From the NCBI GenBank assembly GCA_030248295.1, contig JASANH010000220.1, positions 310,001-374,000 on the forward strand: a DNA stretch of 64,000 bases. Reading direction: 5' to 3'. The position numbers were made by a program, and so were the translations under genes. Shown here one piece after another: positions 27,549-39,081 of the stretch (the first letter of the stretch is position 1; every line of letters begins with the position of its first letter). The notes beneath the pieces are model-generated. The model made no database searches and was not told the origin of the DNA. It worked only from the letters and a program-made list of their open reading frames with translations. Source of the stretch: Mesodorylaimus sp. YZB2_4 (taxonomy: Eukaryota; Nematoda; Enoplea; Dorylaimida; Dorylaimidae).

Positions 27549-28590
27549 ATGGGGGACGCGAGCTTGTCGGCGCAGGTGCAGTCACAATCGCAGGTGGAGA
27601 ACATGCACGACTGGTGCGAGCGGTTACGGAGAAAAGGCATGCAAAGCCTGATGGAAGAGTTCAACGCGATCAGATCGGAGCCGCTGGCCGGAACGACGAC
27701 GGCGTGCGAGCAGAACGCGGCGCTCAACCGATACAACAACATTACGCTGCTGGACAACACGAGGGTGATCCTGAGCGACGGGCTGGCCCAGCAGTACATC
27801 CACGCCAGTTACGTGGACGGCTACAACCGGCAGAAAGCGTACATCATCTCGCAGGTGAGTGCAGGGTGGCAGGTGAGTGCGGTCTGGAATAATGCCCTCT
27901 GTTCAGGCCCCCGTCCCACCGGCCATCGTCGACTACTGGCGGATGGTGTGGCAAGAGCGAATCACGTTGATCGTCTGTCTGACGTCGTTGAAAGAGCGAG
28001 GCGGCGCCAAAGCCGACATCTTCTTCCCGCCCGAAATGTCGAGGCCTTTCCGAGCCGGCCCGTTTCGCATCATTGCCGAGTCGATCAATCCGATACCAGG
28101 CCATCGTCGAGTCATGTTGGTCCACTTGCGGCTGACTTGTTGGTTCGCCAAAAGAGGGGCGCCTCCTCGCCTCGTCATCATGATCTACTACGGCAACTGG
28201 CCGGACACGGCGGTAAGTGAGCAGGGGACGGGACGGGCTCCGGCCGGCTCCATTCTTGCTTGCTTTTAGGTGCCGCAGGACACGGCCCAATTCCTCAAGT
28301 TCGTTCGGCTGATCAAAATGTTCGAAGTGTGGACAGGGGATCGCGCTCCGCCCGGTGCTCGTCCTCCCGCCTTGGTTCACTGCAGCGCCGGCGTGGGTCG
28401 TTCAGCCACGTTGGTAGCGTGTCGAATCGCTATGGATCAACTCGAGGCTACCGAAATGGTCGACGTGCCCGCCCTCGTGCGAAGAATGCGACGTCAACGA
28501 GCCATGGCCGTCCAAAACGTGCTCCAGTACGTCTTCATCAACCTGCTCGTCGCCGAGGCCACTCGTCAGCGTCGAATGCAGTTCCAGTGA
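27549..28590 (+). CDS. Single-domain protein tyrosine phosphatase, nematode type
   Basis: Three exons, 27549-27854, 27907-28212, 28270-28590; 310 aa, about the length of a bare PTP domain. Conserved elements: phosphotyrosine loop LNRYNNI, QYIHASYVDGYNRQKAYI, WRMVW, WPD loop NWPDTA with acid Asp202, P-loop HCSAGVGRS with nucleophile Cys242 and Arg248, and the Q-loop QNVLQY. All catalytic residues are present, so it should hydrolyse phosphotyrosine. There is no signal peptide, membrane segment or accessory domain, so it is probably cytosolic; nematodes carry many such compact PTPs, often expressed in the germ line. An acceptor CTTTACAG at 27426 may mark a 5' UTR splice. Third positions are strongly G/C, unlike eIF4G or MNK. 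Confidence 0.92.
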
Positions 28591-31500
28591 ACCGTCGTCC
28601 ACACTGTGATTCGTGATCGTCAGTGACTGAGTGATACGCCAGATTGGTGCGCGTTTGTGTGTCTTTCGATGTGGATTCGGGAGTGTGCCTTGCGATCGTA
28701 ACGGTGATCAGAGATGTACTGAATGCACAAACGTGTTACTGAAAACACAACAGTCGAGGCAGTCTGCCCATTCCGCGCTCATAAACACAATGGATTGAAC
28801 ATTTATGAGATCTCTGCGGTAACTTTTCATCGTTAGCTGGAGCAACCCCGATGCATATGCAGAACCTAAGGCGATCGAGTGCGCAGCGAAGACCGTGAGT
28901 GTCATGCGTCGATCGCACTGTATTCAAGTGCGCAAATATATCTTTTTGTCACGTTGGTAAGTATCAGATAGTCTAACATGTTTGGGGACCCGCAGAAAAG
29001 GCTGCCATGAGAGACCATAAAAACTCTTGAGCGAATGTACGAGTGAACTCATCTATCAATCTTTCAATGCATAACTAGCACTGAACTAAAACTGATTGAA
29101 TGTATTTGCTAAAAGCTTCGAGACAAACCCATTCCGTTGGCATGACAGAGTATGGTTATCCATTACACAAGTTACTCGTCAGAGTTGACATTTCTTGCAG
29201 AAAATTGCGTTTTAGATGCAAGTTCCAGGTTAAAACCATGAGCTCGGATACCGCACAACCATCATGTCATGTTTATGTCTTATCACACCAGCAGATAGTT
29301 ATATGCGCGCGCACTCGAGGCTGAAGGAATACGTCACGCAAAGCGGCCCCCGGCCCCTGAGTAGAACACCTTCTGGTTACAGTGCACTCACGATCAGCGT
29401 GAGAGGTAGACGCCTAACCCACCAAGGCATGAGCCGCTGTTATGCAATACCTAGAATACATGATCGTCACGCTCTTCTCGTTTCTTGCACCACACGTTCC
29501 TCATGCTGGTTACGTGGTGCCGACAAATGCGCTCTATCACCGCGACCTTCATACTGCTACAGACATGCTCCAAGCCATTATCATTTCTCGTTTAAAACTG
29601 AAATCCGAGACACGATCTCTTTGGTATTTTAATCACACGCAAACTTTATCAATCAGTAATCCATCTCAGTCTTCATCCTCATTATCATCTTGATTTGATA
29701 CAAGCGTACGATTGGTTGGAGTCTTCATCGAGAATGCGGCTTGTCTCATACTCTTGATATAGCCTCTAAAGAGCCTGGCACCAATATGCTCAGGCATGGT
29801 TCGAATTTCCGTCCTTTGAGTCAGTAGCCACGCGAGGTGAGAGGAAAGCTGTTTTTCTGCATAAAAGGAAGTAAATTTTGTTTGACCAACGACAAGGTAT
29901 CAGTCAGCCATACCTTCTTTCAGAGGCTCTGATCGAAACTGAGATAATACCATTGACCAACAAATTATGTGGACCAAAATGAAGAGCATACATTGTTTCA
30001 TCCTCATGACTGGCGATGCGTATAATGGAATCTTCGAGACAGTGTTACGTAAACATAAAAGAATCACGACTAACTCGAATTTTAGCATCTTGGCTCGTTT
30101 AGATGTCGCCTACGCGGAAGCCCGTTTTACGTCACTACTATGCTTACATTGACAACACAGTGGGTACAGTAAGTCCTTTTCGATCCTACCCTTTGCACCA
30201 CAGGGATTAGCGCCGGTGCATCGATATTTTCAGTCAAATCACGAGTCGCATCTCGAATAGAACGATAAGACCGACTAGTAAGTTCTCATATCATTTATTT
30301 TCACATTTTAAAGTTGGCTGAGGTGCTTGAAAGGGCATTTGATCGGCAGACGAGAGAAGGGCCACAGGGACCTACAGAACAAAGCTCAGGAAGAAATGTC
30401 AGCTTGAAAGGTCGTGCAATTATGGGCGCATGAAATAAAAACCTTTTGCAAAATACATTTCGAAGTCACGCGACTAATCTTCATAAATCGTCAACCAAAT
30501 AAGATTGAAAGGGATTTTGCAGGAGGTATCTAAAAAAGTATGCCAGATCAACTTTAATCAAAGCTCATTTTGACTAAGTCAGTTCAGCAGTCAAACCTCT
30601 GTAAAAGGTGTTAGCACTAGCCTAGCTAAGCTAACAGGTCAGAGTAGCTCCACATTAGGGTATCAAGGTAGAGCACCGGTCTCCTCAGACTGGGGTGGGC
30701 CAATCCTCCAAGAGCTTGACTATTTTAATCGCAAATAAGGGTCATAAAATCGTTTTAGAGCTAACGAAGCATTTTTTAAAGGCTTGCATCTTCTTTGGAT
30801 TGGACTCAAATATTCTTGCGTGGGCGGATGCCGTAGATTCTCGTTTATAGCCCTGAATTTCTAGGACTCCCGGGGCTAAACGGGATTGTAGTATCTCGAC
30901 ACAAGCTGAAAAGTGCATGCAGGTGTTAGCACGAACTGTAAAGGACCACATAGATTCTTTGCCTTGTCCAGGTTGGAAGCTCTCAGTTACAAAGCTCGTC
31001 GATTCGGGGATGCCGTAAGGTCTTGCATATCAAGCCGTGGATGGCTTGCCTACTATAGACGCTTTTGTGATGGCTGAGAAACGAAATCAGGGCCTTGACT
31101 TTCGAACGACAGTAGGGTACGGTCCTTGGATTTGAAAAAGCCCGAAGAATGCTGTCATGGGGATGAGCTAATTTGGCTGCTGTGGTAGCGAAGATTCGGG
31201 GAGGCACGGTCTTATGTGCTTATGCGGTTTGCTCAGGCGACTAGTCTCATTCAGTAATTTTCGGAAAACCTAAATAAGAAAGGGCCTGGCCCATTTCAGT
31301 GAGATTTTCTAGAATGGCGTCTTTTGATGTCACCCTAAAACCAGTCCTCACTTGACTGAAGAAGCTAGCCACCTATCGACATTGTGGCCACGTGAAGGAC
31401 CCACTGACCTTACTCACGCTTTCGGAGTTGGAGCTGATGATAAGAGCGGTGAAGCTCTGGAGGCTTTGAGGAAGCAACGCTTTCCTTGCATGAACCTAGA

Positions 31501-31754
31501 CCAAGCTTTGTGGTCAACCATAGAAACAAAAGACAGCTGGGGATTGCAAATTTGAGTCGGTGAGTCGACAATACATTCAACACATTTTTTAAGGTAAACA
31601 TTGCAGAGACATAGCCCATAAAAAACAAAAACACGCGACCAAGCTGTTTTAGGTTCGTCTGAAGGGGTTGACAAACTGGCAAAGGTGCAAAATCACAAAA
31701 ATATGCCGATTATGCGAGACGTAAGAGGACTAGTGTGACCGTCATTCCCACTAT
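28591..31754. other. Intergenic region, no supported gene
   Basis: About 3.2 kb with only short open frames and no recognised domain. A stretch at 30672-30710 (GTAGAGCACCGG, then ACTGG) faintly resembles a tRNA D-arm plus anticodon stem but does not fold as a full tRNA. Confidence 0.5.
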
Positions 31755-34700
31755 TTATACATAAATCAAATCCTCTCCGTCCAGCAAGTCCGCACTATTG
31801 TTCAAATGATGTACTCCCGAGTCGCACGAACTTTGACTGGCGTGGTAGGGAGGTGAAATTGAGGACGGGGACTGCGTATCACCATCGCTACTAGCATTGC
31901 TTTTTCGGTTTTGCTGTTTTGACGACAGCATGGACCCGGACTTGATCAAATCACGGCCCGCTTTCATGCGAGCATACCAACCTGCGCCGCGAGAAGTGCA
32001 AGAAGCAGCATCGTCTGACGAAGATGTCTCGCAAGCGATGCTATGACCACGTTTGATAATGACCGCACCATCGTGAGGGGTATTCTGTTGAATATCAGCT
32101 ACCGTCTTCGAGCGCAATCCCCGACTGGGTGGTATTGGTATGCGAAGAATCGAGTTCTGACGAGCGAAATAGACACGACGAGGTGAGCATAAATTATCAT
32201 TCAATGCGATGCACGTTAGCTCCTCTCGGGATTCATTTTCATCGACCCCCGATTCATGCCCATCGTCCACGTTGCCATTATTTACGTTTAAATTTGTTCC
32301 GGGATTGGGAGTAGACTTCAGCTGGATTTGAAAGTGGCAGGTTTCAATGATGGCCCCCCCGCTAACGTCGTTGTTGTTCTCACAGTCATCATCGCAGCAT
32401 ACGCCATCCAGCGAAACCATACTCGATACTGGACTGATGTCATTCGGTGACGAAAACGGTGATGCTGGCGTTGAGAGCCCGAATACAGTCAAAGTTTTCA
32501 GTTCCTCAATTCGTTCGCCCAATGCCATCAATTGACGCATCAAACTGACATCACTTTCCATCAGCTCAATCTGAAATGACAAGGAGATGTTGTACAAGAA
32601 AAGGTGCAAGGATGATGTACGGTTGTTTGATTGACTTCTAATGTGATGCACACACCATTAGATAATAAGATGCCCCCTCTCACTGCTCCCCCAGTGCAAG
32701 ACCGCACCGTCACTCTGACATACTTTATGTGGTAAGCAATGGGTCGTATCTGGCATTAGCTCTGTCCGTGCAGCCTTTTGTGGTCTTTGCTGTCCATGTG
32801 CAAGACTCGTCCATCTGCATATGCATTATACCGCTAAAGGTAATGCTTCAGATGCAGTGTTCATTTGCCAAAACGCTCAATGCGATCAGGCCATACGTAT
32901 GGAGTCGCAGATCAGAACCTTTTCAATCTTGATACACTCGGCTGCTCTGTGTGCCGTGTACGCTTGTCTTGTACATTTCACGACTTGTTATAAACGCATT
33001 CTATCATAAAATGACGGTCTCTCCATCATATTTTCGTTCCATAAGTTTAGTAGGCACACTCTCACATCAAAACTTCGACAATCCAGAACTGACATTGGAA
33101 TTCGATAAAACACGGAGATTGCGTGCTTTTGAGCGGCGAGTTGAGAATATCGTTTCAAATCTGAGGAATGCGAATTTTGACATTTCCAAACCAGTCAGAC
33201 GAACTGTTGTTCGTTATCTTCGCGAATGGCCTAGACCGCAGAAAGAAGGGACACAAAACGAGGTCGAGTCGGAAGGCCGTCGTCCGAAAATGGACTCAAT
33301 CTTGCCATATGAGTTTTTCCTAAGTTTTTATTTTTGCTCTTTGTAAACAAGGAACGATGAAAGAGGTGGTCATTTTTTGTTATTACATTTATGCGACTAG
33401 GATATGACTGTTGAGAAGAGTGTCCAAAAGGAACTATTTTCCAGAGTACTGAGATATAGTGCCACTCGAATCGGGCTAAAAAGCGTCATTGGCGATACTC
33501 ATTCTAACTCTAAGTCGAAACGAATTTCGATACACTTTCAAGCAAACACTTTTTTGTGGATACATATAAGTATACGAGCTAAACGATCCGTTCCGTGCGA
33601 ACGGCAAAACGATTGCGGTCCAAGTCAATTACACGATTGTTGACTATTCGACTCGGCAAACAAATGCAAAGTAGAGAGTGATGCAAAGTGCGATGTCGCG
33701 GCCTGGTGAACGTCCACAAATGCGCCCACTAACCGACAACCCCGACCACCCTCGGTCAATGACTGGTCAGCAGTCCGTCTGGCGCCGAGTAAAAATTCAG
33801 ACATAAATGTACACCTGAGTACTAAACCATACGGTCAAGACAAACTATAAAATATTGTTTGCCTGAACGACTTCTCGCGCAAACATGGAAAGCCAAATAG
33901 GATGTTTCATATTCCTGATTGTCACGGCCAGGTGTTTCGGTTAGTCATAGTATTGAGAAGCTGTTGCGACTCCTGGTGATAGTCTGTACAAAAGCGTCTT
34001 TTGTGGGGCTGACCATGCAGCTCTGAAGTCATGCTCAAAGTGAATAAGTGTGAAATCGAGAGCAGCGTGAAACACAAAACAAAAAAGTGCAATAAAAGTC
34101 CAAATCACTCTGATTATTCCATCAAAAAAGTGTTATTAGAGCGGAAGAAATGGTCTGTGGTTAGAGCGTAAAGGCAATTACGGACACTAGAATGTGGTGA
34201 CGTCACGAAGGACAGGTTTGGACAAGACTTTGCAAATCCATTAATGGACGATGTTATGCATTTTATGAATTCATGGCGGAAAAAAGAGAACGTGATTGGA
34301 TTGCACAACATGATAGATAGTGGGAGCCCGGCTGGAGGCGTGCGTGCATGGCATCCACTGATCGTTATTGGATGCTCAAAGTTCAAATCGTAGCTCATCT
34401 CACACCCGACATTTTGGTATTGAATGCAAAAGATAGACTGCATTTCAGGTCAGGCGTAGTCAAGCGGAGTTTGTACAAAGACCTCGACTTTCAAGTTGAT
34501 CCGATTCCGATTCGGTTGCAGAAAAACTGTCTTCTCTTGTCAATTGAGAAGAGGTGCAGTTTACACCATCCACTGTGGGAAAGCAGAGCACAATTTCGAG
34601 AGAGCACTGAACCAAATTGGACGACCGAGTTGAAACTAGCTCGTAAAGTGACTGTAACATTTTTCAGTAAATGCATTTTCTAGAGCGGTCACTTCTCGTT

Positions 34701-36576
34701 TTCACTTTGTGCCTTTTCGATTTTACGATATTTTCGCATCATCTCAGCTGGCCCGCCACGAAAACAGCCGGCCCACTTTTTTAGAAATGTACGAAAAGGA
34801 AGGCAAACACGTTTTGAAAGTGCAGTCGATTTATCGATGCACGAGATTGATTTGCGAACCACTGGTAATTGTGGACACCAATAAAGAAAACTCGCCGAAT
34901 CTACTGCCTTCAAAAAAACTTGCAAACACATTCCGATGTGCTGTACATTGGATTATTATTGGACATGCGATTCGACTCTGCATCCAAACCGAGAGGACAA
35001 TAGACAGAACGGAGTCAAAATGAATCCGACGAAAAGGCGTCACGAACGCATTCAACAGAAAGTTGCCACCAAAACCAAAACACGATCCCGCCCATATGAC
35101 ACGGGCCAAGAACACCAATCTCCTGTGTACCTGTCACCTCTCATCTGTCTCATAAAAGAATGCACATTTGTCAAGCAAGATTATAACCAGTGCAAAAAGG
35201 CTGCCTACTGAGTAGAATGGTGGAACAAACGTGCCCATTATCTCAGGGACTGGATCTATAATGTTAATTTAACCTACGAACCAAGCAACTTTCTTCTATA
35301 CGTAAAAGCGAACTCTTTCCAAAAGCGGTTTTTTAGCAGACTACTAGTCTCAGCATCCCCATTTAGGGTCGTTTAATTTGATCAGCTGCGGTTTTTCCCA
35401 GAGGACCCAGGGCTGATTGATCGCAGCGATGAGATTGCGGAAATCGGATGCCTGGCGCGCGTCGCTTCCGTCGGTCATTCGATATTCAAAGGCCATCCCC
35501 CGCCCGCCGCCTGCCACTCTCATCCTGCCCCGTGATCACTTCATCTGAGATAAGATCGTCGATCATCATTCTTCTCAAATGCTGATTTTTTACGCCTTAT
35601 AATTACTTCCGGTCTCGGTTGACTGGGCGAGTCACACGGGTATGCCCTAACAGTAGGGTCAAGCCAAGATCGTGGTTTTTCAATTAGGTTAGTGTCTTCA
35701 GGTCGGACACCCTGTGAGAACGAGCCCCTAATTAAAAATGGTGATGAGCTCGAAGGCAGCTGTTCAATGAGAAAATCGGATCGAACGAATGTGTGTACGT
35801 ACGTGTCGAGATTGTATGAATGTAGAACAGCTGCTCCAAGGCGGATTTCCCATTTCGATCGCAGGAACTGACACTGAATGACACGATGAGATATAAAGAG
35901 AAGAACACTGACCAAAGAACTCGAGTCCTCAGGTCACTCAATGCATGTGTAATCTCGAGAAGGCGTTACACTTAGAATGACACGTTCCGCAAAAAAACTT
36001 TCTTAACTACTTCGACTTTCTTCAGAACGAAATTGATGCCAGTTAAGAATTTCATATTGGAAATAGAGAACGCAATTACTTTTTATACACTCTGAGCAAG
36101 ACACAGCGATCAGAGCAATGCCCTTTGCTTCCTGTCAGTCAAATTTTAAAGTCACATCTTTATAGACCAGAAAAAACGGTACCTTGACAATGACCTTGGC
36201 TCGAGGTGGGGCGTGTCGACTGTGTGCAAACTAGTATGTTCATCTTTTTATGACTTACCATCTCCGATTGTAAGTGATGATATTGAATGGTTTCTTGGAC
36301 GTGTTGCTGAGAACTGTCGAAATCTTGTCGAAAAGCAGTGGCTCGTCTCCGAAATCGTTCCAAACTTTGTAAGCGCCGCTCGTAAAACTCTCTGCAAGCA
36401 TCCATGCCCGCAGTGTGCGATTGTTGTTGGGAATAGGAAGAAGGTAACGGAGAAGACGAGCCGGATACAGCCGATGAGCTACCGGCATCGGCATCGGTCG
36501 ACGAGTCCATCGGTGAGAATGGAAAAGAAGCCGCATCTAGGGCGGCTAGCTGTCCCTCGTCTCCCGAGGAATTCAT
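31755..36576 (-). CDS. LURAP1/FAM89-like leucine-repeat adaptor protein
   Basis: Two exons on the minus strand, 36576-36259 and 32570-31755, joined in phase 0 (GAGATG|GTAAGT to TTTCAG|ATTGAG); 1134 nt, 377 aa. The splice falls inside a helical region: RRLQSLERFRRRATAFRQDF, QYHHLQSEM, then ELMESDVSLMRQLMALGERI. This matches the pattern of LURAP1/FAM89 proteins (hydrophobic residue, Asp, Val/Met, Leu...Gln-Leu, Leu, Glu, Ile-Glu), whose vertebrate members link MRCK kinases to actomyosin or act in NF-kB signalling. The remainder is Ser/Asp/Asn-rich and low in complexity. The first ATG is taken as start; an acceptor (CCTAATAG) lies about 30 nt upstream of it. The family call rests on one helical segment. 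The 3.7 kb intron appears to contain another gene. Confidence 0.6.
33011..33346 (+). CDS. Unassigned 111-codon open frame inside the LURAP-like intron
   Basis: From ATG 33011 the frame runs to 33346 and has coding-like, charged composition (NPELTLEFDKTRRLRAFERR, PVRRTVVRYLREWPRPQ). A TATAAA occurs about 20 nt before the ATG, too close for a standard promoter. A splice-like acceptor (AAGTTTAG) lies within it. No family recognised; it might be an exon of a larger plus-strand gene or a chance frame. Confidence 0.25.
   Translation: MTVSPSYFRSISLVGTLSHQNFDNPELTLEFDKTRRLRAFERRVENIVSNLRNANFDISKPVRRTVVRYLREWPRPQKEGTQNEVESEGRRPKMDSILPYEFFLSFYFCSL
33846..33852 (+). promoter_or_regulatory. TATA box of the nested secreted-protein gene
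   Basis: TATAAAA lies 33 nt before the ATG at 33885, leaving room for a very short 5' UTR. Confidence 0.45.
33885..35023 (+). CDS. Candidate secreted protein gene nested in opposite-strand intron
   Basis: Exons 33885-33931, 34449-34653, 34748-35023 sum to 528 nt (175 aa) with matching phases 2 and 0. Exon 1 encodes MESQIGCFIFLIVTA, a signal peptide, 33 nt after a TATA box. The product continues RSGVVKR|SLYKDLDF, with a possible dibasic processing site, then has spaced cysteines (QKNCLLLSIEKRC, YRCTRLIC) and a possible N-glycosylation site (NWT). The 3' end is ambiguous: a donor at 34863 could instead splice to about 35011 and give a basic, cysteine-containing tail (NPTKRRHERIQQK ... CLIKECTFVKQDYNQC) ending at 35211. 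It looks like an extracellular ligand or inhibitor, but no family is recognised. It lies wholly inside the intron of the minus-strand adaptor gene. Confidence 0.5.
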
Positions 36577-39081
36577 AATCGAATGCAACAAACGATGTAC
36601 TTCGTCTATTAGGTACGCCAATCACGAGCCCACACGCCCGTCAGGCACCGATGGGTACACGTTGCTCGAGTGATGATGGCTAAAACAAATTCTTGGCTTC
36701 GGAGTCGTCGGTGAAGGAAAGTTTGAAAAAGAAAAAACTTTGGTCGCCAAGGCTGCATCCCAGTTTATTGCTAATAGCCATGCTCCCAGTGGATGAGGTC
36801 GGAGGAGGGACTAATGCGCGAGAATAATAATCGAGAATGCGTCAGTCAGAAGCTTTCTACTCCTTGACAACGGGATGTCAAACAAGCTTCAGGCTTTACA
36901 ATCGAAAATAACACAACATCGGCTAGACGATTGGAGTGCGCCCTGGGCAATCTCTAAGCCTCGACTTTGCTTAGATCGGTGAGCGCAGTGGCTGTCGCGC
37001 TTGACAGCCGATTAGTGACCAATTTCCTGCCTCTCTGGCTCTAAATCCCGCCCAGACGTGGATACCATTTCTGCGTGAATAAACAAAAACAAGTACAGTC
37101 TGAACAGCGAGTATCTACACTCGCCTCCAAGACGATCAGCACGTGGATGGGGCAGCAGAGGACAAAGGAAAAATGAGGGTGACAGACTCTAGGCTACGGT
37201 CAGCGGGAAGCTTCCAAATGAGGTCATTTCGATGCACGGTGACCGGTACCAACAACTCGCCGCCATGGCCCAACACTGCACTGGCTGGCCGTCAGGCTCG
37301 ACGACACTAAGATGAAAGAAAGAGGACGGGTGACAGCCGCACGCAGTCGGCATCATACAGTCTAAACTTTTATTCGCCATTACTTAGGTAGCGAGTGGTA
37401 TGGAGTACGGTTCGTTTCGCTCATTCGCCCAGGAATGTTGGACTGTTAGTTTCAACAAGTAAGTGTACACTAGTGGCGAATCCTCTCCACGTAACTCCCA
37501 CAAGCCCGCTATATAAACACTGGCCCGACTGCGGTCGGTTCGCGGTCAATGTTGCGCAAGATTGGTCGCCACGGGCACCTGGGGTCCTATAATGAGATGA
37601 GAATACGCGTCCGGTTTACGTAAAAGTTGACCAATGGTTAGAAAACGGAACGCGTTCAATGCCATCCTTCAGTCACGCGCAGTCTCGACGAGCCAATGAC
37701 CACGCAATTAACAAACGTGACGCAAACTCTGGCGATCAGCCTTGACCGAACCCTTGGCCAGGGACCCTCTGGCACTATGTCAGCGTAATGACAAAATGGT
37801 GGCAAATCGAATCCAGGAAGACAGATCACGGTCAAGGTCATCATCTCTATTCTTCTCGCCCCGAGTCTAGTTTTAGTAGCACAGATTCAAAAATTGCAAT
37901 GTGACATCGGGCAGAATGGGAGACCTGTGACACTGAGAAAGCGTCTATTCTTGTTCCAAATATATAAGGGGCGAGTGGCGATGAGTGTGCGAGCCCTCAC
38001 GCCCATAAATGGCGGCCCATGTTCCGCCTCAGTTCCTGCTCGTAAGACCGATAGCAAACATAAGACGACCCGGCTAGGTCGGGCGGTCGACGGGCGCGTG
38101 CCACGTTGTGAATGGCCTCGCCATTTCCATTTCCGCCTCCGAGTCCAGTTATGTTCTGAGAGGACACGACCACGCCCATCGCATCTCCATAATAGCCTTT
38201 GCTGATAGGAATAAAAGGGAGCAAAATCGCCATCGCTCCACGGATAATAGCTCACTAGCAAGCGAAGAAGGGAAAGCATAGGAGAAAGTGGAGATAAAAT
38301 TCGGAAATGAGCTTTCCTTCTGGGCTATATTCACATGACAGTGTTATGCAGGCCATTCTAATGAGCATTATGCACTCGTGATGTTTATCGCACTATCACC
38401 CAGCCACGCTGCGTGGGCATCATAGCATCATCGGCTACTGCTTCTCGTCTCGAGGGTTCTTCCATGTTGTGTCATACTGCCTGAATTCTTGTGCTAAGAG
38501 CGCAACATATAACGCGGGATCGTAAAAGTTTATGCTGCGCAATATCCTTTTATGTCAGATCGTCACCAAACTGGATTGATTGCGCAAAAAGCAAATAACG
38601 ATGGGAGATCGAAAAGATGGTGGCTATTTCTGTACATCAGACACGTGAAGAGTACTGTGTCCTCTGTAAGTTCCGCTGCGCTCTGTGTTTTTTTTTAGCA
38701 TTGAAAAGTTACGGCTCGTGATTCTGTACGCAGGTGTGCGTCCTTCGCGAAATGAGAATGCTCATCTGACAAACACATACCCCACAGAAACCATGAAACG
38801 TCTAGCGAATTATACGCACATATACAGACACGATAGTGATCGAATTTTCTTCACAGCTAATGTGTATTATTTACATGAACCAGACCAGCTTGACAGATTA
38901 GAGTGCAAGATCACGTAATCACGGTTATCACCATATACTGTATATACATTTTGTAGTTACCACTAAAAGGAGAGGCCCAATGCAATAGTCAGAATTTATT
39001 ATAAGTGTAACTTTTTCCTAAAACTCGGGTCAGATTTGAACGTTCACATGAATTGCTATGAGATCTGTCCGTGACTCGCTG
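36577..39081. other. Intergenic region with one exon-like frame
   Basis: No supported gene. At 38699-38918, after acceptor TTTTTTAG, a frame reads IEKLRLVILYAGVRPSRNEN through ANVYYLHEPDQLDRLECKIT and stops; it looks coding but no compatible upstream exon was found. TATATAAA occurs at 37510 without a convincing downstream frame. Confidence 0.4.
38995..39000 (-). promoter_or_regulatory. Polyadenylation hexamer for the SRSX receptor
   Basis: AATAAA on the minus strand, 82 nt after the receptor stop codon. Confidence 0.6.

Noticed and set aside
27844-28380. 178-codon minus-strand frame opposite the PTP
   Set aside because: Antisense shadow caused by high GC content and scarcity of stop codons.
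30660-30720. tRNA-like sequence GTAGAGCACCGGTCTCC
   Set aside because: The anticodon loop would be 8 nt, there is no B box and no acceptor stem; at most a tRNA relic.
37510-37517. TATATAAA promoter-like element
   Set aside because: No downstream frame with coding support on the plus strand.
38640-38700. Upstream exon (ATG ... CTCT|GTAAGT) for the frame at 38699
   Set aside because: Its phase 1 end does not match the phase 2 entry needed, and the resulting frame stops after a few codons.
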